A DNA stretch of 64,000 nt, from contig NZ_POTW01000003.1 in assembly GCF_003236295.1 (NCBI RefSeq), positions 1-64,000 of the forward strand, in the 5' to 3' direction. Below the pieces are notes generated by a model that saw nothing but the letters and a program-made list of their open reading frames with translations, searched no databases and was not told the origin of the DNA. The position numbers were made by a program, and so were the translations under genes. Origin of the DNA: Jiangella anatolica (GTDB lineage: Bacteria > Actinomycetota > Actinomycetes > Jiangellales > Jiangellaceae). Positions 57,732-64,000 of this stretch are shown here, piece after piece; position 1 is the stretch's first letter, and each line of letters begins with the position of its first letter.

Positions 57732-57766
57732 TTGACAGCTGATTCTGATTGCCCTCATAATTGAGG
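57732..57766 (+). promoter_or_regulatory. Strong promoter with overlapping inverted repeat
   Basis: TTGACA (57732-57737), an 18-base spacer and CATAAT (57756-57761) make one of the best sigma-70-type promoters in the window. CCTCATAATTGAGG (57753-57766) is a perfect dyad over the -10, a classic repressor operator. It drives the truncated hydrolase, oxidoreductase, hydrolase and EthD genes; the TetR gene at 60846 is a candidate repressor. Confidence 0.65.
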
Positions 57767-57802
57767 AAGCTCAGATTTCTTCACGAGGCTTCAGGGGAAG
57801 GC

Positions 57803-58036
57803 ATGGCACAGGGGAGCGCGGCACGGGGTGATCGGGATGCGTCGACGCGGATGACCGCGGCGGCCGGGGCGGAGTTCGCCTACCGGGAGCTCGGCCCACA
57901 GAGCGGTGTTCCACTGGTCCTGGTGACGCAGCTGGGGGCGAACCTGGACAGCTGGGATCCCCGCATCGTCGACGGTCTCGCGCGTGACCGGTGGGTGCCC
58001 ATCTCATCCAACATCGCGAGCAGGGAGCGGTACGCC
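57803..58036 (+). pseudogene. Truncated alpha/beta hydrolase, in frame with the next gene
   Basis: A well-placed ATG (after GGGGAAGG) opens MAQGSAARG..., and residues about 24-65 read EFAYRELGPQSGVPLVLVTQLGANLDSWDPRIVDGLARDR. These match residues 30-70 of the intact hydrolase at 59072 (VTYAYRELGPKGG...ATLDNWDPRIVDPIARNR). The nucleophile, acid and His are all lost. The frame then continues without a stop into the oxidoreductase, so a 409-residue fusion is possible, but the oxidoreductase has its own start. Confidence 0.7.
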
Positions 58037-59032
58037 ATGAGAGCGTTCGTCGTCGATCGGTACAAGGAGCCGCTGCGGGAGGCCGAGGTCCCCGAGCCAG
58101 TGGTCGGAGAGCACGACGTGCTCGTGCAGGTGCAGGCCGCCGGGCTCAACGTGCTCGACGAGAAGATCCGGTCCGGAGCGTTCAAGTCGTTCCTCCGGTA
58201 CCGGCTGCCGCAGGTCATGGGCAACGACGTCGCCGGAACGGTGATCGGCGTCGGCTCGGGAGTGCGGGGGTTCACGCTCGGTGACCAGGTGTATGCCCGG
58301 CCCGACAAGGACCGCATCGGAACCTTCGCCGAGCGCATCGCGGTGGCCGAGGCCGACCTGGCTCTCAAGCCGGCGACGATCAGCGTCGAGGAGGCGGGCT
58401 CGTTGCCGCTGGTGGCCCTGACCGCCTGGCAGGCGCTCGTGGAGAAGGGCCACGTGCGGCCGGGCCAGCGGGTCCTGATCCACGCCGGGGCGGGCGGCGT
58501 GGGGACGATCGCGATCCAGCTCGCCAAGCACCTGGGCGCCACCGTCGCCACCACGGTCAGCGCCCGCGACGCGGACTTCGCCCGTGAGCTCGGAGCGGAC
58601 GTCGTCATCGACTACCGCGGCCAGGACTTCGAACAGCTCCTGGACGGCTACGACCTGGTGCTGGACAGCCTCGGCGGGAAGAACCTGGAGAAGTCCCTGC
58701 GGGTGCTGCGCCCCGGCGGCAAGGCGATCGGCATCGCCGAACCGCCCGACCCCGCGTTCGCCAGAGAGGCCGGGCTGAACCCGGTCCTGCGCCTCGCGAT
58801 CGCGGTGCTCAGCCGCAAGATCCGCCGGCAGGCGAAGAAGCTCGGTGTGACGTACGAGTTCCTCTTCATGCGCGCCAGCGGCGACCAGCTCCGTCAGATC
58901 AGTGCCCTCGTCGACCGCGGCGTCCTGCGTCCCGTCGTCGGGCGGGTCTTCGACTTCGACCAGACCGCACAGGCGGTGCAGTCGCTGGGCAAGGGCGGCA
59001 TCCGCGGCAAGGCCGTCATCACCCGGGCCTGA
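58037..59032 (+). CDS. Quinone-oxidoreductase-type (MDR) reductase
   Basis: This 331-residue zinc-independent medium-chain reductase starts MRAFVVDRYKEPLREAEVPEP. It has NVLDEKIRSGAFK, GNDVAGTVIGVGSG, and the NADPH loop HAGAGGVGTIAIQLAKHLGA near residue 155. It would reduce quinones or enones with NADPH. GGGAG lies nine bases before the ATG, so it can be translated alone, although it is also in frame with the truncated hydrolase upstream. Confidence 0.88.
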   Translation: MRAFVVDRYKEPLREAEVPEPVVGEHDVLVQVQAAGLNVLDEKIRSGAFKSFLRYRLPQVMGNDVAGTVIGVGSGVRGFTLGDQVYARPDKDRIGTFAERIAVAEADLALKPATISVEEAGSLPLVALTAWQALVEKGHVRPGQRVLIHAGAGGVGTIAIQLAKHLGATVATTVSARDADFARELGADVVIDYRGQDFEQLLDGYDLVLDSLGGKNLEKSLRVLRPGGKAIGIAEPPDPAFAREAGLNPVLRLAIAVLSRKIRRQAKKLGVTYEFLFMRASGDQLRQISALVDRGVLRPVVGRVFDFDQTAQAVQSLGKGGIRGKAVITRA

Positions 59033-59071
59033 CAACGCCGTCAGTGACGAATCGATCAACAGGAGAGCCTC

Positions 59072-59938
59072 ATGAGCACCAACGACACCTCGAGCCAACC
59101 CCTCACCACGTCCTACGCGAAGGCCCCGACTCGCACCATCACGGCCGGCGGCGTCACCTACGCCTACCGCGAGCTGGGGCCGAAGGGCGGCATCCCCGTG
59201 GTCTTCTTCGTGCACCTCGCCGCGACGCTGGACAACTGGGACCCGCGCATCGTCGATCCCATCGCGAGGAATCGCCACGTCATCACCTTCGACAACCGCG
59301 GCGTCGGGGCGTCCACCGGACGTGTTCCCGGCAGCGTCGAGGCGATGGCCGACGACGCCTACACCTTCATCACGGCGCTCGGCTTCGACAAGATCGACGT
59401 CTTCTCCTTCTCCCTCGGTGGCTTCATCGCCCAGGACCTCGTGGTCAAGCACCCCGAGCTCGTCCGCAAGCTCGTCCTGACCGGCACCGGGCCGAGGGGC
59501 GGCAAGGACATCGACAAGGTCGCCCGAGTCACCTACTGGGACATCCTGCGGGCGACCCTGACCCGGTCGGACCCGAAGGAGTTCCTGTTCTTCAACCGCA
59601 ACGCCACCGGCAAGCCCGCCGCCCGCGCGTTCGTCAACCGGCTCGAGGAGCGCACCGCCGGCCGCGACGCGGACATCAGCGTCAGGGCGTTCCAGACGCA
59701 GCTGAAGGCGATCAAGAAGTTCGGACGCTCGGCACCCGCCGACCTGTCGACGATCACCCAGCCCACCCTGATCGCCAACGGCGACAACGACCGCATGGTG
59801 CCCTCGGTGCTCTCCGACGACTTGCACCGCCGTATCAAGGGCTCCGAGCTGATCATCCACCCCGACTCCGGCCACGGTGGCATCTTCCAGTTCCACGAAG
59901 AGTTCGTACCTGGAGCCGTCGAATTCCTCGCCCGCTGA
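59072..59938 (+). CDS. Alpha/beta hydrolase
   Basis: This 288-residue hydrolase has VTYAYRELGPKGGIPVVFF, HVITFDNRGVGASTG, the elbow FSFSLGGFIAQ (Ser), Asp in NGDNDRMVP and His in DSGHGGIFQF. It is a paralogue of the truncated copy at 57803. Similar hydrolases appear beside reductases and TetR regulators in actinobacteria, suggesting a detoxification role, which is inference. AGGAGAG stands before the ATG, and the operon spacing is 39 bp. Confidence 0.85.
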   Translation: MSTNDTSSQPLTTSYAKAPTRTITAGGVTYAYRELGPKGGIPVVFFVHLAATLDNWDPRIVDPIARNRHVITFDNRGVGASTGRVPGSVEAMADDAYTFITALGFDKIDVFSFSLGGFIAQDLVVKHPELVRKLVLTGTGPRGGKDIDKVARVTYWDILRATLTRSDPKEFLFFNRNATGKPAARAFVNRLEERTAGRDADISVRAFQTQLKAIKKFGRSAPADLSTITQPTLIANGDNDRMVPSVLSDDLHRRIKGSELIIHPDSGHGGIFQFHEEFVPGAVEFLAR

Positions 59939-59970
59939 CCAGCAGCGCACGGACATCAGGAGGGCACGTC

Positions 59971-60762
59971 ATGGCTGTCACCCGTCCCTACACGAAGAAG
60001 CCCTTCGCGTCGTCGATTCTGCTGTGGATGCGCACCGATCGGCCTCGCCAGCAGGGAATGGACTACTGGAAGGGCCCGCACTCGAAGATCATCTCGGCGA
60101 CCCCGGGCTTCGACGAGTACCGGCAGCTCCACCTCGAGGCAACCGGTCCCGGACTGTGGCCGGCCACCGACGGCGTCGAGACGGCCATTCCCGCGGACCG
60201 CAGGATCGACGGGGTCGCCGAGGTCACGTTCGCCCCGGTGCTCGCGCCGTTGCGGGGCCGCAAGCAGACCAGGCTCGCCTACAAGGACGAGGTGAACGTG
60301 TTCCGGCGCACCCTGCTCTACGCCGGGCCGCCGAACTCGGCGCGCTGGTACGACGTCGCCCGACCTGGCGAGCGCGTCGGCGCCCGCGTCCTGGTCTACC
60401 TCCGACGACGGAACGGCGTACGCACCCGCGACTTTCGCAGGCACGTCGACGAGCTCGCCAGAACGCTCGCCGACACGGGCGACCTGAGGGAACTGCGCAC
60501 GCAGGTCTTCATGCCCTGGAACGAGAAACTCTGGGACACCCCGAACGTCGCACACGACAACCCGCCAGACCAGCGGTTCCACGCGGCGCTGCTCCTGGGC
60601 TTCGCGGATCCGGCGGCGCGAGCGGCCTTCCTCACGAGCCCTGAGCTCGAGAGGCTGTCCGCCGCACTGGCTCCGTCGGCCTCCGCCGTCCACGCCTACG
60701 AGGTGAGCGACGCGCTGACCTTCGTGAAGGAGGGCAAGGCGCTCCAGCACCACCAGCGATGA
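59971..60762 (+). CDS. EthD-domain (dimeric alpha-beta barrel) protein
   Basis: This 263-residue protein has two ferredoxin-like halves. The first has ASSILLWMRTDRPRQQGMDYWKGPHSKIISATPGFDEYRQLHLE, typical of EthD-like proteins (conserved YWKGPH). The second repeats the fold more loosely (FHAALLLGFADPAARAAFLTSPEL). EthD-type proteins take part in aromatic or ether degradation, with unclear chemistry. AGGAGG lies before the ATG. It is in one operon with the hydrolase. Confidence 0.75.
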   Translation: MAVTRPYTKKPFASSILLWMRTDRPRQQGMDYWKGPHSKIISATPGFDEYRQLHLEATGPGLWPATDGVETAIPADRRIDGVAEVTFAPVLAPLRGRKQTRLAYKDEVNVFRRTLLYAGPPNSARWYDVARPGERVGARVLVYLRRRNGVRTRDFRRHVDELARTLADTGDLRELRTQVFMPWNEKLWDTPNVAHDNPPDQRFHAALLLGFADPAARAAFLTSPELERLSAALAPSASAVHAYEVSDALTFVKEGKALQHHQR

Positions 60763-60845
60763 CGACGTCGCCACCACGCCCCGGCCGCCCTGGAAGAATG
60801 AGCGTCGGCGGAATCGAGCCCACTCAGCGACGAAGGACTGCATCC

Positions 60846-61448
60846 ATGGCACTCTCGTCCCAGCCGGTCGGACGGCGCGAGCGGAACAAGCAGGCCAAGC
60901 TCGAACGGATCGTGGCGGCCGCTGACGAGCTCTTCGCCCAGCGCGGCGTCGACGACGTCACCACCCAGGAGATCGCCGACAAGGCCGACATCGGGGCGGG
61001 CACGCTGTTCCTCTATGCCAAGACCAAGGGCGAGCTCCTGCTGCTCGTTCAGAACTCCACCTACGCCGACGCGCTCGAGCAAGGAAAACGGGCGGCCGAG
61101 AGCATCACCGGCCCGCTCGACGCGGTCATGGCGATCGTCCGGCCCATCGTGGAGTGCAACCGCAAGCAGATCGACAACGGGCGGACCTATCTGCGCGAGA
61201 TCGTCTTCGGCGACCCCGCCGAGCCCCACCACCGCGACGCCCTCGGCCTGACCGTGCAGACCGAGGAGGCGATCGCCGCCGTGCTACAGCGCGACGGGCG
61301 CACCAGCTCCGGGAATGCCGCGACGCTCGCGCACATCGTCTCCGCGATCATGTTCATCAGCATGGCGGCGACGATCAACATCGCCCACCCGGTCGACACC
61401 ATCGTTCAAGAGATCCGAGACCAGGTCCGCGCACTCCTCCCGGAATGA
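60846..61448 (+). CDS. TetR-family regulator
   Basis: This 200-residue TetR protein has HTH NKQAKLERIVAAADELFAQRGVDDVTTQEIADKADIGAGTLFLYAKTKGELLLLV at residues 14-65 and a helical ligand domain. AAGGA precedes the ATG at 60846; an upstream ATG at 60798 is possible. It follows the EthD gene by 83 bp and is the likely repressor of this operon, whose promoter has a dyad over the -10. Confidence 0.85.
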   Translation: MALSSQPVGRRERNKQAKLERIVAAADELFAQRGVDDVTTQEIADKADIGAGTLFLYAKTKGELLLLVQNSTYADALEQGKRAAESITGPLDAVMAIVRPIVECNRKQIDNGRTYLREIVFGDPAEPHHRDALGLTVQTEEAIAAVLQRDGRTSSGNAATLAHIVSAIMFISMAATINIAHPVDTIVQEIRDQVRALLPE

Positions 61449-61542
61449 CGCCACCCCGGTGGGGCTCCCCGCGCCGGCTCTTGCCGGGAGCCCTCCAGTC
61501 GTAGAACGTCGACCGCGCGACGTTCAGCTCGGCGCAGAGCGG
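61449..61542 (-). pseudogene. IS3-type transposase fragment
   Basis: The minus strand reads LCAELNVARSTFYDWRAPGKSRRG, the start of an IS3-family OrfB (helper helix and STFYDW motif). Nothing of the catalytic core is present. It fills the gap between the TetR and dehydratase genes. Confidence 0.6.
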
Positions 61543-62703
61543 TCAGGGGGTCCTCACCCAGTCGGGGTCGGGGTGGTCGGCGATGAAGTCGTGGTTCAGC
61601 TCGATGCCGAGGCCCGGCCGGGCGGGCAGGTGCAGGCGGCCGTCCCGGATCTCCAGCGCGGGCGTGATGGCGGCATTGAACGACTCGAGCCAGCCGCTGT
61701 TGATCTCCAGGCGATAGAAGTTCGGCACGGTCGCCATGACGTGCGCACCGGCCACGATCTGGACCGGTCCCTGTGCTCCGTGCGGGCTGATGGGGACCAG
61801 GAATGTCTCGGCGAGTGTGGCGATCTTCTTGAGCTCGGAGACGCCGCCGGTCCAGCAGACGTCAGGCATCACGTAGTTGACCAGACCGTCCTGGAGGACG
61901 GGCAGCACGTCCCACCGGGTGAACAGGCGCTCGCCGACGCACAGCGGCACGTCGACCTGGCGGCGGATCTGCCGGAGCGCGTCGAGGCCCTCGGGTGGGA
62001 CGGGTTCCTCGAACCAGCCGATGTCGTAGGGCTCGAGCGCCCGGATGCACTGAATCGCCGTCGCGACGTTGAAGTTGCCGTGCAGGTCGATGAGCAGTTC
62101 GACGTCCGGGCCCACGGCCTCGCGCATGGCCGCGGTGAGCGCAGCGCCGTCGCGGATCCCGCGACGGGAGATCTGCCCGCCCCGGTAGTCCAGGAACCGG
62201 CGCCACATCTCCGCGAACGGGTCGTGCTTGATCGCGGTGTAGCCGTCGGCGACGACCTGCCTGGTCGTGGCCACGATCTCCTCGGGGGTCGTGCCCCACG
62301 GATGCGTGTAGAGCAGGAGGTCGTCCCAGACCGGGCCGCCGAGAAGGTCGTAGAGCGGGCGGTCGAGCACCTTGCCGCGGATGTCCCACAGCGCCTGGTC
62401 GATGCCGCTGATGACCGTCGTGATCAGGCCGCGGTTGCCCAGATAGGTCTGGCGATGGAACAGCTCCTGCCAGATCCGCTCGATGTGGGCCGGGTCGCGC
62501 CCGATCAGGTCCCGCCGGACGATCTCCAGCGTCCTCGCGATCAGGAGGTCGCCGTGCATCGGCCAGTTCGAGCACTCGCCGACGCCGGTGACGCCCTCGT
62601 CGGTGTGGACCTCGACGAACACCCAGCCGAGGCGGGCGCCGGACACCGGCTCCACCGTGTCCATGGGTGCGACGACGTGGATGCCGACATCGACGATCTT
62701 CAT
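61543..62703 (-). CDS. Enolase-superfamily sugar-acid dehydratase (mandelate racemase type)
   Basis: This 386-residue protein of the galactonate/gluconate-dehydratase branch has a capping domain (GWVFVEVHTDEGVTGVGECSN) and a TIM barrel. Barrel features are KHDPFAEM, metal ligands in LIDLHGNFNV, WFEEPVPPEG and VGERLFTRWDV, and a catalytic His in SPHGAQGPVQIV. It would dehydrate a sugar acid such as galactonate. The exact substrate is uncertain. It is 24 bp behind the SDR gene, in one operon. Confidence 0.85.
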   Translation of the reverse strand: MKIVDVGIHVVAPMDTVEPVSGARLGWVFVEVHTDEGVTGVGECSNWPMHGDLLIARTLEIVRRDLIGRDPAHIERIWQELFHRQTYLGNRGLITTVISGIDQALWDIRGKVLDRPLYDLLGGPVWDDLLLYTHPWGTTPEEIVATTRQVVADGYTAIKHDPFAEMWRRFLDYRGGQISRRGIRDGAALTAAMREAVGPDVELLIDLHGNFNVATAIQCIRALEPYDIGWFEEPVPPEGLDALRQIRRQVDVPLCVGERLFTRWDVLPVLQDGLVNYVMPDVCWTGGVSELKKIATLAETFLVPISPHGAQGPVQIVAGAHVMATVPNFYRLEINSGWLESFNAAITPALEIRDGRLHLPARPGLGIELNHDFIADHPDPDWVRTP

Positions 62704-62727
62704 GCCTGACTCCGTTTCGTAGCCCGT

Positions 62728-63528
62728 CTAGTGAGCCGTGTAGCCGCCGTCGACGGGCAGGATCGCGCCGTTGACGAAGGACGCCCGGGGTCCGGCGAGG
62801 TACACCACCGCATCGGCGATCTCGCCGGAGTCGGCGATGCGCCCGACGACGGCACGGAACGGCTGCAGGTCCGCCTCGTCGGCCGGCTCGCCTTGCGATC
62901 TCGTCGCACCCGGGCAGACGGCGTTGCAGCGGATGCCGTACCGCCCGTACTCCACCGCGACCTGCCGCGTGAGCTGGATCAGCCCGATCTTGCTGACGGC
63001 GTAAGGGGCGAAGCCGGCGCCGGCCACCAAGCCGTGGATCGAGGCGATGTTCACGAATACGCCGTGGCCTCCCTCGAGCAGGTGAGGGAGGGCCGCACGG
63101 GTGACCAGGTAGGGCGCGCGGGTGTTGACGGCGAGCGCGCGGTCCAGGGTGGCGGTGCTCGACTCGAGGATGGTCCCGCCGGGCTCGGTGGTGGCCGCGC
63201 AGTTCACCACGTGGGTCAGCCCGCCCAGGTGACCGGCGGCCGCCGTCACGAGGGCGGTGATCTCATCCTCGCTGGTGAGGTCGGCGACCCGGGTCCGGTG
63301 CGGATCCCCGAGCCGGCCCGCCGTTGCCGCCAGGCCGGCCGCGTCGACGTCGCTGGCCAGGACGTGGGCGCCCGCCTCGGCGAGCGCGACGGCGATGGCC
63401 CGCCCGATGCGTCCGGCCGCGCCGGTGACGAGGGCACGAGCGTCGTCCAACTCGCCGATGTCGATCAACTCCTCGTCCAGCGGTGAAGGCCCGCTCCGGG
63501 CTCGTGTCGAGTCCGGAGCGGGCCTCAT
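62728..63528 (-). CDS. Short-chain dehydrogenase/reductase
   Basis: This 266-residue SDR has the NAD site ALVTGAAGRIGRAIAVAL, NCAATT, the catalytic Ser in NIASIHG and Tyr/Lys in YAVSK, and the C-terminal FVNGAILPVDGGYTAH. It likely oxidises a sugar or sugar lactone ahead of the neighbouring dehydratase. The ATG at 63528 gives a 25-residue extension before the Rossmann fold; a later start is possible. Confidence 0.85.
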   Translation of the reverse strand: MRPAPDSTRARSGPSPLDEELIDIGELDDARALVTGAAGRIGRAIAVALAEAGAHVLASDVDAAGLAATAGRLGDPHRTRVADLTSEDEITALVTAAAGHLGGLTHVVNCAATTEPGGTILESSTATLDRALAVNTRAPYLVTRAALPHLLEGGHGVFVNIASIHGLVAGAGFAPYAVSKIGLIQLTRQVAVEYGRYGIRCNAVCPGATRSQGEPADEADLQPFRAVVGRIADSGEIADAVVYLAGPRASFVNGAILPVDGGYTAH

Positions 63529-63556
63529 GACGGGCTCGGTCAGACGAGCGTGGCGG

Positions 63557-64000
63557 TCACTCGCCGAGCCAGTCGACTCTGAGGAAGTCGTAGGCCAGCT
63601 TCGGGGTATTGCTCGTCGTCGCGACGCCGAAGTTGCACTGGACGTTCAGCGGCGAGGTGCAGTCGTCGTGCATGTCGTAGACGATGAAGCCTCCGCCCCA
63701 GGTGTAGGTCTTCCACTTCGCGAACTCGGAGTGCAGCAACAGCGCCTGGTCGGACTGGTACACGCACGGGTACACGGCGAAGAGCACGCACGTCGGGATG
63801 CCGGCCTCGGTGATCCAGACCTTCTTGGCGCTGTCGCCGTTCGCCACCATCAGCGAGCGGGCGGAGACCGGTGTCTCGGCCAGCTGCGACCAGGTCGAGC
63901 ACGGGTCGTAGTCGAGCAGCTGCGGCATCGTCTTCTCGCCGTCGAAGTCGAACACGTACGGATGCCAGCCGACGGCGTCGAAGTAGCCCTGCGCTCCCGC
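63557..64000 (-). CDS. C-terminal part of a glycosidase (partial)
   Basis: The last 147 residues of a protein that continues beyond the window. YFDAVGWHPYVFDFDGEKT and KKVWITEAGIPTCVLF resemble the second half of clan-A TIM-barrel glycosidases (GH5/GH39-like), with Glu of ITEAG as probable nucleophile. Further Cys and FAKWKTYTWGGGFIVYDMHDD follow. Two or more Cys suggest an exported enzyme. It precedes the SDR and dehydratase genes on the same strand, forming a sugar-use operon. Confidence 0.65.
   Translation of the reverse strand, partial: AGAQGYFDAVGWHPYVFDFDGEKTMPQLLDYDPCSTWSQLAETPVSARSLMVANGDSAKKVWITEAGIPTCVLFAVYPCVYQSDQALLLHSEFAKWKTYTWGGGFIVYDMHDDCTSPLNVQCNFGVATTSNTPKLAYDFLRVDWLGE

Overview
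This 64 kb window comes from a very GC-rich chromosome with actinobacterial character. Third codon positions are almost all G or C, GTG starts are frequent, several -10 boxes lie at leaderless distance from a start codon, and the amino-acid gene order resembles that of Streptomyces and its relatives. A soil or plant-associated actinomycete is likely. The genus cannot be fixed from the sequence alone, and all functional names are family-level readings of the translated sequence.

Layout. (1) Positions 1-4.9 kb hold a 61-bp tandem repeat, a conserved hypothetical gene, an aminoglycoside-phosphotransferase-like gene with a broken copy of its own 5' end, a DUF1905-type protein, a methyltransferase, a small HTH gene paired with a Clp N-domain protein, and an F420-type nitroreductase relative. 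(2) Positions 5.0-31.7 kb are mostly core genome: a TPP riboswitch driving thiD-tenA, then serA, leuB, ilvE and cimA (serine, leucine and isoleucine synthesis), a FAHD-family enzyme, gltX, and tRNA-Gln and tRNA-Glu. cimA is preceded by an 8-codon leader peptide and an intrinsic terminator, which looks like an attenuator. Lodged within this core are a two-component system beside two tandem secreted S15 peptidase genes, a GDPD, an ArsR-SRPBCC-hydrolase operon, a VapBC pair, a serine hydrolase, a large helicase, a lipoate ligase and a thioredoxin.

(3) Positions 32.03-44.45 kb look like a genomic island of about 12.3 kb inserted at tRNA-Glu. The 3' part of the tRNA and its terminator recur at the far end as an imperfect direct repeat. 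No integrase is visible, and the ends hold a decayed ABC ATPase and an IS110-type transposase remnant. The cargo is a glycan-use locus, all on the minus strand: a Tat-exported PL8-type polysaccharide lyase, a DeoR/LacI hybrid regulator, a Gfo/Idh oxidoreductase, a solute-binding lipoprotein, two sugar permeases and a GH2 beta-galactosidase-like enzyme. The inferred order of events is cleavage outside the cell, uptake, then hydrolysis and oxidation inside. No ATPase for the transporter is encoded here.

(4) Positions 44.6-61.5 kb are an accessory block rich in regulators and alpha/beta hydrolases: an MFS exporter, an epoxide-hydrolase-like protein, an ECF sigma factor with a clipped C-terminus, two paralogous large LuxR-type ATPase regulators, two hydrolases between them, a MEDS-TetR fusion, a GAP-family membrane protein, a truncated hydrolase joined in frame to a quinone-oxidoreductase gene, an intact paralogous hydrolase, an EthD-like protein and a TetR regulator. 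A short motif, ACAGATC(G/T)G, recurs in the divergent promoter regions of both LuxR genes. (5) Positions 61.5-64 kb hold an IS3-type remnant, an enolase-superfamily sugar-acid dehydratase, an SDR dehydrogenase and the C-terminal part of a clan-A-like glycosidase that runs off the window, which together suggest a second sugar-catabolism locus.
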